Positions 45,673-58,000 of a stretch of 64,000 nt of DNA are shown here, one piece after another. The translations under genes were made by a program, and so were the position numbers. The notes beneath the pieces are model-generated. The model saw only the letters and a list, made by a program, of their open reading frames with translations. It had not been told where the DNA came from and searched no databases. Position 1 is the first letter of the stretch, and each line of letters starts with the position of its first letter. Location of the stretch: positions 1,085,168-1,149,167 of the forward strand of contig JAYKKM010000349.1 of assembly GCA_035772405.1 (NCBI GenBank). The letters are read 5' to 3'. The stretch is from Chrysogorgia sp. JL179-B06 (taxonomy: Eukaryota > Cnidaria > Anthozoa > Scleralcyonacea > Chrysogorgiidae).

Positions 45673-46573
45673 AAGGGCATATGAACCGTAAATTGAGATG
45701 ACTTTTTTATTGATTTATTTGAAAGAACGCATAAAATGAGGTTGTATAATATGACCTATGACGTCACAAGGTGTACCCACCGTTATGACCAATCTGAAAA
45801 TGAAGCATATCTTCAAAACTATTGAATAAAAATTGCTTGAAACTTTCCATAAGTATACAGTTCACTAAATTGAATATCCCCCAGTGAACTCAATATATAT
45901 AACTGGAACGATAACTCGTAAAGCAAAAAGTGAGGCAAAAAGTTCCAGGCCCCTACGCGGTTTGCAGGTCCTGCAAACCGCGTGGGGGCCTGAAACCTTG
46001 CCTCACTTTTTACCCGACTTATGACTGGGAGTTCGCGTTCCATATATAGAGTTCACTGATATCCCCATGTCTACTTTATCGTTGCCATAGTAACAGATTA
46101 GTTATCAGGCTCCGTTCATCCTTTAAAAAACTTCTTTATTTTCTGTCATTTATAAAACAATTTTTGACTGTGGACTAGTGAAGTATATTTTCAATAGCAT
46201 TGCCAAGAAAACAGAAAAACTTCAAATCATAATCTTTGCAGCGCATGCTAGAAAATATAATTTTTTGGTTCAGAAAGAAAGGAATCTGGGAACTAATCTG
46301 TCACTGTGGCAACGATAGCGTTGACATGTGGATATTCAATTTAGTGAACTGTATACTTATGCAAAGTTTCAAGCAATTTCATTCAATAGTTTTGAAGATA
46401 TGCTTCATTTTCAAATTGGTCATAATGGTGGGTACAACTTGTGACGTCATAGGTCATATTACACAATCTTGAATAACTCGAGAACGAGATAAGATATGAA
46501 AGAACTGTAAAAAGCCATTCTATATCGTTTTATGAGTTGTTTCAAATAAATCAATAAAAAAGTCATCTCAATT
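45673..46573. repeat. 0.9-kb foldback 5' of AMD1
   Basis: Arms 45690-45900 and 46320-46573 (AAATTGAGATGACTTTTTTA, CATAAGTATACAGTTCACTA) surround a second hairpin at 45930-46010 with perfect arms CCCCTACGCGGTTTGCAGG. Any AMD1 promoter would lie between this and 45288. Confidence 0.8.
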
Positions 46574-47540
46574 TATGGCTTCTTTTGAAGATTTTCGTTT
46601 CTTCGCTTTATTTTTGAGATAGAATTCGCGCAGAGCCAAGGTGCGCGAAATTAAAACTGAGCGAAAAATAATCCGCGCGAAAAGGCAAAGAGAACTGAAG
46701 AGAAAATGTTGATGATTCGGAAAAAAATGGGGAGATGGACAGGAAAAGAACTCAAAATAGTGCATTATACACCGTTATCGTTAACAACCAAATTTGCTGT
46801 CCTCTTCATCTACCCTTCCTGTTGTTTCTATCGGGATATTTTCGTGTTTCCTGCAATCATAAAGGTAATACGAATCTCTCAGACCTCCTTGGGGTAAAGA
46901 TCTCCCAAACTTTGAATCACCTACAATTCCAGTCAGAATTCCAATTCGTACTCAAAATAAAATTTGCAAAATCTCTAAATTTATCCAGGTAAATGTCCTA
47001 CACAGGTTTCCTTTGCGGACACCTCTTTATGCGTTCACGATTTGTATATTTTCCAAAAATGGTAAACCAGGGCAACACTTGTAACGCGAATGAATTTTAC
47101 TAGTATGCTCTTTGAAAGGTGCGCGAAATTAAAACTGAGGGAATATATCGTGTTCAGGGTGCGCGAAATTAAAACGCGCGAATTTACGACTGAGCGAAAA
47201 TTAGTATTAAGCGAATTTAAATACAAGTAAGGTATATCAGTTTGTTTGATATGCAAATGTACGAAATTTACGTCTCACATGCATAAGGACTTATTGGAGA
47301 AATGTGTGTATCTCTTTCATTCTCAAATGAAATCCTTTAAAATCGAGAAGTTTGGTGTTATAACATTCTCTGATAACTCATTATGCATGTGACGAAATTC
47401 CATACATTTGCATATCAAACAAACTGATATATCTCAAAAAGAAAGCGAAGAAACGAAAATCTTCAAAAGAAGTTACTTTATCATTTTAAAAGTTCTTCCA
47501 AATAAAACAATAAAAAATTTTGAGGTTAGACACTTTCTTT
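46573..47540. mobile_element. Family C MITE interrupted by a second foldback
   Basis: The outer parts 46573-46618 and 47226-47540 together match the uninterrupted copy at 50525-51011. The insert (about 46618-47226) has inverted GCGCGAAATTAAAAC words at 46640, 47120 and 47158. 47541-47790 holds nothing recognised. Confidence 0.7.
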
Positions 47541-47789
47541 AATTGAACTTGAATAATAAACACGAATTCACAAGCTTCAATTTCATTTTTTTATTACTGT
47601 AGTAATTTACTAATAACTGGCCATACATATTAGCTCACTAGACACATTAATCTATGAATGTATGCGTGTATGTTTATTGATATAATCACGGTTACATGAA
47701 GGAACAATTATGAATAAATTAACTTAGCACACCAGTCTACAAAGGCAGAGGGCTATTTAGCACTCTTATTCACACTTGTAATGCCGATC

Positions 47790-48030
47790 AGAGCTCCATC
47801 GTGGCTCATCGCATAGCTCTAGTGGTGGTCTTGTTTACTGGAAACCTTTATACCCTCAAAGTTTACCTGAGTGGAGAAATCGTGTTTCCAATAAATCCAG
47901 AAAACTAATTTGCATAAAATCTGCCGCTTATCATAAACACAATTTCTCTAGATATACAAATGCTACAAGTGTGAAACGTTTCAATAATCAAGACCACCGC
48001 TAGAGCTATGCAATAAACCAAAATAAAGCT
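47790..48030. repeat. Foldback repeat
   Basis: GCATAGCTCTAGTGGTGGTC at 47811 is inverted at 47991 (GACCACCGCTAGAGCTATGC). 48031-48360 is without recognised content. Confidence 0.7.
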
Positions 48031-48360
48031 CAGATATGCATTACAAAACGTTTTATGGGGGAAAATGCAACTTCTCGTGAATTAGACTATCGAGCCACCT
48101 TAATCGAAGTTATATTTAGATTTTGGTTTTAGAGTACGGATTCTTGCCACAAAGATCGTCAATTTATCTTATATACCCCAATAACGTGGCGAAGTCAAAT
48201 GAATGCGAAATAGACTTGATGGTCTACAAATACTACATTAATAAGGTCTAATAAGCAGGGTGGCTGGGCCCAGTTGTACGGAGCCCAGATATAAGTCATT
48301 ATGGATCTTAAGCAAACGAAAGCTGCGACGGTGTTAGATAACAAGCTTCAATTTCGTTAA

Positions 48361-48852
48361 AGGACATTGGCAACAAAAATTAAGTTTGTCTAATATGAAA
48401 GAACTCGTAAAATGATAGAGTAACACCTTTTACAACTTTTCCGTATTTTACTTTGTTTTTGAAATACTTCGTTTTTGAAATATTTCAGTTTGTTTGATAT
48501 GTAAATGAGATGGTCTCTGACGTCAGGTGTTGGGTAGAGAATTTTCACTGATTAAAATATTAGTTCCATCTTCAAGTTTGTTCCACAAATTTACTTAAAA
48601 ATGTGCGTATAACTCCTCATAATAACGAACGTTGTAAACTTAGCAATCACTGAGATACAAGACATTTTTTAACGAGTGAAAATTCTCTACCCTGCACATA
48701 AGGTCAGAGACCATCTCATTTACATATCAAACAAACTGAAATATTTCAAAAACGAAGTAAAATACGGAAAAGTTGTAAAAGGTGTTACTCTATCATTTTA
48801 CGAGTTCTTTCATATTAGACAAATTTAATTTTTGTTGCCAATGTCCTTTAAA
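48361..48852. mobile_element. Family B MITE, copy 2
   Basis: Uninterrupted copy of the element at 30553: AGGACATTGGCAAC ends and CATCTCATTTACATATCAAA arms. It shows the empty site for the MITE nested at 30906. Confidence 0.82.
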
Positions 48853-48869
48853 AATGTAAATGTGATCTC

Positions 48870-49775
48870 TTCTGCGTCATAGAAGCCAAACAGTTTATCA
48901 ACGTTAAATTTAACCAACGGATTATGATGTGTGTTACGAAACTGTTGAATGTTTCATGTAACTTGTCTGCGTTGTGAAAAATACCTTGCAACGGCGAAAA
49001 TTGTTGCGACACAAGTTGCTGTCATCTTTGCAGAAAGTAGAATCGAGTTCTGCTTTATGCAATGATTGCAGTAACTTTTTTCAGCGTTGCATAATGTAAC
49101 ACACTCATCTGCAACTTGTCTCGCAATTTGGCGACTTGGTCCGCATGCCTACCTTGTCACAAACACAAAGATGGCGATACTTTGCGAGCGCGAAGTTGCA
49201 CAAAACGTTGCCTAGTTTAACACTTCCTTTCATGCAACTTCAACGGAGAAGATAGAGCTGTTGTGAGACAAGTTGCATGAAACATGACACAGTGTAACAG
49301 CGCCATAAAATGTTGCGGTGTAATTCAGTCTCGTTGGCTTAAGATCCCAACATGGCCTTGACAGCAAACAAATTGTTGTAAAAACTGACAAACTGTCTCG
49401 CATTAGCGTTCGTTTCAATGAAGCACCAAAGGTCTTAAATAGTACTTAGTCCCCATTCACTGCTCGACTTCCACTGAAACCAGCAGGGAAACCGGCGCCT
49501 TGCGAGACCCGAATGTTGGATCTCCAAAGCCCTGCAGCGAAGTGGTCCACACTTGAGCGCGGACGAGAGGACTGGTATGAAAAATTGCAAACCTCTGGCG
49601 CTTCCTGCAGGTGCGTGCATGTTTGAACGTTGATACGAGACGGATTTTCAGGAATCCACAGGCCAAATGGATTTCAGGAATCCACAAGCCAAATGGATTT
49701 CTGGAATCCACGGACCAATCTTGGAAGGTACGCACGTGTAAATGGTCCCAAATGGATTTCAGGAATCCATATTAG
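48870..49775. repeat. MITE remnant and 26-bp tandem repeat
   Basis: AAGTTGCATGAAACATGACACAGTGTAACAGCGCC at 49270-49305 resembles the end of the element at 30906. ATGGATTTCAGGAATCCACA is repeated three to four times at 49650-49770. Short minus frames at 49435-49735 show no motif. Confidence 0.55.
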
Positions 49776-50195
49776 AATGTCGTGTTAATCGGATAACTTT
49801 CAAGATGTGGCTATAATATTCACCCTAAAACCGAAATTATATATTTTATTATACAGTTTAGTGTACAAGCACTGTTCGATATTTTACGAGTAATTTTTTG
49901 AGCCTGTGGGGCAAGTTCAAATACAAAAGACAAGTCAAATATACAGCTTTACTAGACACTAAACTGTTTATTAGCTATTTATTATCCAATCCTTTTTACT
50001 TATCTAGAAAAACCTACTTTTTACTTTCCAATTTTAGCCAAACAAAGCTTCAACGTCCTTCGGAATGATCACAGAATAAAAGAGCGGGAAAAAACCCGGT
50101 TTCAAACAGGTTTGCGGGGTTGTTTGAGCCAGGCTAGACCGATTAGCCAAGCTGATTTGTGTCACATTTCCTCGACTCAAAAAAGATCATTTGTA
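49776..50195. other. Nothing recognised
   Basis: AT-rich intergenic DNA between PICALM and AMD1. Confidence 0.4.
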
Positions 50196-51400
50196 TATTA
50201 AAGTGAAAAAATTCAGTTGTAAAATAAGTCTTTTGTTTGAAAGAACTCTTGAAACTATAAAGACTAACCATTTACAACGTTTTCATATCTCACTTCACTC
50301 TTGAGATATTAAGATTTGTTTGATATAAAAGTTGGATTCGAAGTTTGAACAACTGGACGCTGGAATCTAAGCTCTGATCTCTACATGAAGACTGGATCGA
50401 GAAAACTATGTTTCACATGCTGCGAAAAAATGAAGCCGCGAATATTTCGCGGCGGCCATCTTGAATGGACCACGGTATATAGTTTTACTGTAGGCGACAG
50501 AGACTATCTGTCCTCTGATCTTTTAAAGTGCACCTGACATCAATAATTTTTATTGTCTTATTTGGAAGAACTTTTAAAATGATAAAGTAACTTCTTTTGA
50601 AGATTTTCGTTTCTTCGCTTTCTTTTTGAGATATATCAGTTTGTTTGATATGCAAATGTCCGGAATTTACGTCACACATGCAATAATGAACTTATTGGAG
50701 AAATGTGTGTCTCTCTTCATTCTCGAACGAAATCCTTTAAAATCAAGAAGTTTGCTGTTGTGGGAGAAACACGCACACGTGTTATTCACACTTTAGTGTT
50801 TTTTATTTGATGAAGGCAAAGATATATAACATTCTCCAATAAGTCATTTGCATGTGTGACGTAAAATTCCGGACATTTGCAAATCAAACAAACTGATATA
50901 CCTCAAAAAGAAAGCGAAGAAACGAAAATCTTCAAAAGAAGTCACTTTAAATCATTTTAAAAGTTCTTCCAAATAAGACAATAAAATTTTTTGATGTCAG
51001 GTGCACTTTAAGATGCTAAAATGAATTAAGTTTGTCGAAGGTATTCCCGTAATTAAGAATACAAACTGTGGCGCCATTACAATACACATTACAAAGCCGG
51101 GATTAGCGCGTGGTGTCCATATTGGAGTAACCACCGTCATCACTCCAATATGGCCGCCACGCGCTAATCCCGGCTTCATAGTTACTATTATGTAGCCGTA
51201 GTTTGTGTTCTATATTATGGGAAAACTCCTTCGACAACTTATTCATTTTACCATCTTAAAAGATCAGAGGACAGGTAGTTTCTGAAGCCTATGGTAAAAC
51301 TATATAACGCGGGTCGCAACAAGATGGCCGCCACGAGCTACTTCCGGCTTCATTTTCTGAACAATAGTTGCTCAATCCAGTCTTTATTTGGAGATCAGTT
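50196..51400. repeat. Nested foldbacks
   Basis: A single arm of family A (50196-50329) is followed by an outer foldback (about 50340-51400: GACTGGATCGAG, GATCTTTTAAAG, ATATAGTTTTAC and complements). Inside it sits a complete family C MITE, 50525-51011, ends AAAGTGCACCTGACATCA and complement. A third hairpin (AGCCGGGATTAGCGCGTGG) is at 51090-51176. Confidence 0.75.
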
Positions 51401-51597
51401 AACATAAGCAAGCACAATATTTTCTACGCAGTTTCAAATTGTATGGGGGTATTAGACGTCGATGATATAAAGAATTCACACTAATCAAAAACTCTATTCA
51501 GCATGCAGTGGCACAGCAAAATTGAAATCGCGACAGATTTTTGTCACACTCGGCACACGCTGCTTTTATTACCAAACCTACATTACTCTCCCACCTG

Positions 51598-52011
51598 CTA
51601 GAACAGAGGTCGGTTTCCCGGCACAGGACCCCCGAACGGATCATTCACGAGGTACTCTCTGTTGCGCAAACATGTTAGCTTGCATTGAGGGTTGTGCTAT
51701 TGTTGGTTGGCCGCTGTACGCCACAGGCTGAGTACCAAACATAGGAGTGGGTTGAGAGAATCCTGGACGATGAGCGGTTTTGTGCCATTCCACCACCAGG
51801 AGGCAGCGTGGAACCAAGCACAGTTCCCATTTGGAAGTTCGCTCCACCGGTTTTTTACTGAGGGTTTTAGGAGGGATCCATTGATGATCTCTCGCCGCTG
51901 CACCGACGGGGGGTCTGGACAGCCGCAACATTCAGATTATCTAAAAAGGACGAAGACATTACACTTTGTTCCAAGTCTGCTGGGAGATGGACGCCGCTGT
52001 AAATTTGGAAT
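51598..52011 (-). CDS. PICALM: PICALM-like terminal exon, several frameshifts
   Basis: Acceptor GTCAACAG. Readable in three frames: GGANFQMGTVLGSTLPPGGG, then PGFSQPTPMFGTQPVAYSGQ, then NDPFGGPVPGNRPLF and TAG at 51598. The last equals the family's RPPNPFGP-type C-terminus. Confidence 0.8.
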
Positions 52012-55000
52012 CTGTTGACAGGTTGCAAGTACGTGCAACTATCATTACTCTTGAACCAAATTTCCAATGGAATTATTAAGTCTATTTTAATAGAACTAAC
52101 CCTCGAAAATATTTAATAATACCCATAACCCTAAGATCAATACTAACCCTAACTATATGAATATAAAAAAAGAAAAATGGAAGAAAAAATATCACTCGCC
52201 GGGAATTGAACCATCATGCACCAAACAGCACACCACACCACAGCACAGCACACCACAACCAGCTGTTGTGGTCTAGTGGTTACCACACATGTCTATGAGC
52301 TGGGAGACACAGGTTCAAATCCTGGGTCGGACCTCCACTCTGGAGGGTCCTTAAAAATAATCGAGGAGAAAGTGCTGCCTTTGCAATAATATCAGCAAAT
52401 GGTAAGACTTTCGGGTCTTCTCGGATAACGACCTTAAATCGTAGGCCCTCGGAACCCCTATCAATTGGGCTTCTAGCCTGTTGGGGTATTCCGTTCAACC
52501 AAAGAGTGATAAATCTAATAAACTAAAACTAAACTAAACTAAACTACACTAAAACTAAATTAAACTAAACTAAACACCAAAGCACACCACACCACTTACG
52601 CAACACACTAACCGCAACACAACACACCAGACCACACCAACCACTAGACAACGAGCACTGCACACCAAAGCACTGCACACCACAACCACACAACTACGCC
52701 AAACACACTAACCGCAACACAGCACACCACATCAAACCACTAGACAACGAGGCGAACTCCGACAAACAAAATATGGTATTTAAATCATATATATCCCTCT
52801 GCAAACTCACCGATTGACATAGCCATTTTAACAATACTCGAGTCCAAATCGCGCTTATTTGCCTCAGTCTCCGTTTGCTCGATGGGTGGTTGTGGACGAT
52901 TCATTGGTTGAAGTATTTCCCCTGAACGTATAGAAGGGTCGTCACCAAAAGATTGTTGAAAGCTTGCACCAGACGCCGAAAAGATCACCACCACCACTCA
53001 ACCCTGTCAAAATGTTAAATATCTTGTTGACACCATTATTAGGGACCGAGGTGAACGTGACGTACTCCCTCAAAAAATAGGACTGGATTGAGCTTTCTAT
53101 TGTATCTGACGAGCTGATTTTGAAGCTTGCATATTTGAATAATGTAAAATTGACGAGAGATCATTAGAAGCTCCGAGTTTGCAAGCAAATCAAAACTGTG
53201 ACGCTCGCGAAATAGGTTTAGTGTCTGGCCAATGCAGTTTCTTTGTTAACATTAAAAGCATAAAATCTTGAAACCTAATTTGACGTCTCATATTAGGCTC
53301 TCTCTCACTGGATAATTAGAGCCAACGGCGGCCATTACTAAGGGACAAAAGACGCAGTAAATCTGTAGGTAGGCCACGAATCGTTTTACCCAGTAATTTG
53401 AAAAATGTCTTCTGGTCCTCTTTATAGTAATATTATTTTATTTTGTGGATGGTAAGAGCACATAATCCAACAAAAAACCTCATAGGATCCTCAGTTGGTC
53501 CCTTAGTAATGGCGGACTTCCGGCTTCATTTTCTGAACAATAGTTGCTCGATCCAGTCTTCTTTACACACAATATGGTACCTTACTCTAGGTGTCTCTGA
53601 CAAAACAACACACAGGATTCTTACCAGACTGAGCGTTTGGGCTCCAAGGACTGGAGTGGTTCGAGGCAAAACCACCTGAGGTGTTTGGTACCTGGGTGGT
53701 CGGGACATGCGACACAGGCGGAAATGGAGGCTGGTTGCCCGAAATTCATGTCTGGAGAAAAGGAGGCGGCAGGCTAGAAGAGAAAAGACAAAATGTTTTA
53801 CGGAAATATTTAAAAAAATATTCCGCAAGGTAGCTTTAACGTGACGTCACCAAAATCCTAAAATCTATATCATAATACAGTAAAATCCCGCGTATAAGAA
53901 CCTAGTGGATTAAGAACCTACAGCCTGAAATTTGCCATTTAGACACCCATTTTTATAAGAACCCAATTCCAGCCTGAAATTTGGAAAAGGTTCTTATTTG
54001 GTAGGCATGTAATAGTTATGGAATGAGAAATAAGACTGAAGGCTTGGCAGTGATTTATACAGTTTCCAGATAAATTGTGTTTCAGGGTATTAAACTCCTA
54101 GACTGCAATTACTTTCATGAAAGTGTTTCAGAACTTTATATGAAACAGCACTTATACTTTCAACTTCTACTGGTATAATAAAATTGTCAACAAAACAAAT
54201 ATTCTTCAATATCACTGTTAAGTAGTATTTCATGAATCTAATGTCTAAAATCTAGTAACTTTCACATCACACCTATGTTATACATTCTGTATTTAAAATT
54301 TCATGACCTGCACCACTCTTTGAAAAAATAAGAACCTATTTAAGAACCTAAACAGGCTTATTTTGTCTTATGCATCAAATATGTAAGAACCTATTCACCC
54401 TGACCTGGAAAATAGTAGGTTCTTATACGCGGGATTTTACTGTATTCTATAACCTGTTTCGTTTACATGTTTTACAGGGCGTTGTTATCAATCTTCGTCG
54501 ATTTCCTTCTTGAGTTAGAGTTTTGAAGTATATGCAAACATTCTTAAAATTCGGCTAAATACCACGTGACTTGTTGGTGTGACGTCAAGATATTTTCAAG
54601 TATTCTAAAGATGGCAGAAACTAATGAAAAAGCTACAAAACACGGTGGAAGATATTGAGTTGCTGGCGCTCTTAGCAACACTAGTTGCCGAATCGCTTGA
54701 CATTTTTTTAAAAATACGCTCTTTATAAAACAAGTTAATTAAGAGTGAGTGTCAATCGTGACGCATTTGCACGCTGGGTCAGCTATTTTTCGAAGCACGA
54801 AATTCCCTTGGTGAACTCATCCGTAAAATATCTTGTCAATCCTCGATATAAATTATTGATTTTGTCTTTTAATTGAAAGAAGATATACCTTAGAAAGTAA
54901 ATAATTTTGTATTTCAAAAATTCAATGTTTTTCTTGACTTTCGTTTCAAATTATGTCAGCCTTGACTGACGCGAAGCGTGGAAGACCAAGGGACGAGGTT

Positions 55001-58000
55001 CAAACAAAAAAAATCATGTTCCGAGTCGACGTATTTGAATTGTGGATGAATAAGAAAGCCTCTATAGTTGTCTGAGAAGACTTGGGGAATTTCCGGAGTA
55101 TTTACCACGTCAAGTTGACAACGAAGCACTTCAAAAATTTCGTTATCGCACGGATAAATAAACACAAACGCGCAATGCACGACGGTTTGACACTCACATT
55201 TTAACGTCTAAGAGCTAATTTCGGACCCAGTCTCTGGGACAATTTTTTTAATAAATTGGTTGATTAATATATTGATTGATGCTAAATATGCCTAATAATG
55301 AATTATAAAATAACCGGAAGTAAATGAGCAACAACACGCTGTCTGATTGGTTGCTGAGCTCAAAAACCGTGTCATTATAACTGAATAAAGCATAAGCTTG
55401 ACGTGTTCCTCGCGTAGATTTTGTCGTTTTTGACGGATTTTAAGTAGTTTTAAATCACAAAAGGAAGTCAAAGAATACCTGGATACAAGGCTAACCAAGG
55501 TACTAACACAACATAATGTTTTAACTGCAACGTTGACTGCATTTTTCATCGCTAAAAATCGCCAACATGTTTTCAACAAAGGCTTTCCTAGCAACGCCTC
55601 TTATAACAGGTAAATCTGCGTTTTTCATGGCTTTATTGTTAATTTAATGGTGTTATTTTATAAAAGAAATAAAAAAACTTTGTCGTTGTGTGATTATCGA
55701 GTTATAATGGAACTCGAGAAGCTGTAAAACACTCGGCTATCGCCTCGTGTTTTACACGCATCTCTCATGCCATTATAACTCGATAATCACACGCGACAAC
55801 GTTTTTATTTCTTAAATAAACTGGATAAAAATATCGTTTCGTAGCCATTTTAAACCTTTGACATCAGTAAAATATTATACAAACCACAGACCAACCCTAA
55901 TCTGTGTAGAACCTGAATAGTCTTCGGCGGTGCACAGGCAGTTCATCAACAGCACAGACTTCACCACCAACCCACCTTTGGAGCAGCGAAGACGTGATGA
56001 AGCGCGACAAGATCATTGTTATTATTTGTATTCTGATTTGGATTGCTGCTGACAGTGTTCGTATCGAATGTATTCTTCCAGGCGTCCTGGCGGGTTGAGG
56101 AGGAGGTATACTGCTAGCAGCCTGAACCAACGTCTCTTGTTGTACTGTTGATTCCTAAAGACGAAAATCAATAAATTCGTTTCATGTTTAAAGGGGAACG
56201 CTAGTCCAAAAACAAGTTGTGTTCATATGAAACATATCATCTCAATTAGCCTATAACCCTGAAACTATTATAGCGTAGTTCCCTTTAGCTAACGAGAAAT
56301 AGCGAGTCAATGTCGGAGAAATCGCCAAGTTTTTACGACGCCATGTTGTCTTTCTCGAGTAGAACGCGGATTGTCAACGGTCTTCAAATTTTTACGTCAC
56401 TGAGTGCTTTTTCGTTTTGTTTTGTAGGCGATCACAATGCGTTTCGTTGATTAGCTTTCATCTGACGAAGATTACTCTAGTTCAAGTTCTTCTAGTTCCT
56501 CAGGCGAGAACCTAGACGAATTTATTGCTGTAAGAACTTGTCTAGGTTGAAATCGATAACCTTCATCATTCTTCTGTTGTAAGTTATGTGCAATAAATTC
56601 GTCTAGGTTTGAGGATTGTTAATAGGATTGAGTTTCATTCCGGATTGAACTCTGACCGATTCTGTTAAAATCCCTTTAGGTGTTTACATGAATCCGGAAG
56701 GAGATGCAGCTCAATCCTGATTGAGTTCATTCCGGGGATTGAGTTTCATCCCCGATTGAACTCATATCGGTTCTGTTAAAATCCCTTTTAGGTGTTTACA
56801 TGAATCCGGAGTGAGATATAGCTCAATCCGGATTGAGCTCGTTCCGGTTCTCGGTTCCGGATTGAGTTTCATTCCGGATTGAGTTTCATTGAAATTTCAT
56901 TCCGGTGTCATGTAAAGGCGGTGCGAGAATTTCATTCCAGAATGAAAATATGACCTAGAAGACTGAAACGAACAACACATGCGTGCTTTTAAAACATTTA
57001 TAGACGACAATTTGCAGCTAGAGACAGGAATTGCGCCGACGTCATATTGTTCAATATAAATAGCTCTTTGTCGACGACGTTATAAATTAAAGGTGAATCT
57101 TGTTTACTTGCGACCGCATCGATTATCGTTGCTTGTAATGCTTTTCGGCCCTTTTCCTTTATGTTTATTCTTCGTCAAATTATCAGTTTAAGGCACATGT
57201 TGAAGTGTACAAGCGCAGAAATCGCTGAAAGAAACATACCCGCTAATGTTATTGATTGCCATCTTGAAATTTCAGATTTCGCGCGATTTTCGATCCTGGG
57301 ATAGAATTCCTATGTAAACGCGGTTTGAATTCACGTTTAATCCGGAATGGAACTGAATTTGTACTCAAGAAATAATGTTTTCATTCTCGTATTTTATGCT
57401 TCTGGACGCCGCCATTTTAGAGTTTGCTCAACGGCTCAAAGTCATTGAGTGCTTGTCTTTTGTTCCTTGCACTCAACCCGCTGTACCTCGAGTCTGAGCC
57501 GTCGAGCAAACTCCAGAAAGACACAAAATGGCGGCATACAGAAGCATAAAATACGAGAATGAAAACGTTATTTCTCAAGTACAAGAGCAGATATCGTAAA
57601 AAATTAACATTTCTAAACATTATACTTAAAAGCCTTTTATTAAAAAGTAATTAATTATTTTGGGTACAGTTCCTCTTTAAGAAATGCATGTACAAAATAT
57701 TTTCAACTTTTTAGCCATAGAAACACGAGTGGAGATTTGGAAGCCCTCTAGCCCAGTACTCTTCAAACCGACTGAGCTACGGTCAGTAGATAATGCCAGT
57801 AAATGTAATGGGACTACTGCATCAATATTTGCCATTCGCACTCGATGATTATGAAGAACTCGTAAAACAATGAGGAATAACAATTTACAGCTCTTATATC
57901 TTAATGATTATTGAAACGAAATCACTTGAAGCTTGTCTTTAATGTTTTGTTTCATGAGCTGTAGCAATTACAAAGTTTTGAGTGATTTCTTTTAATAATA

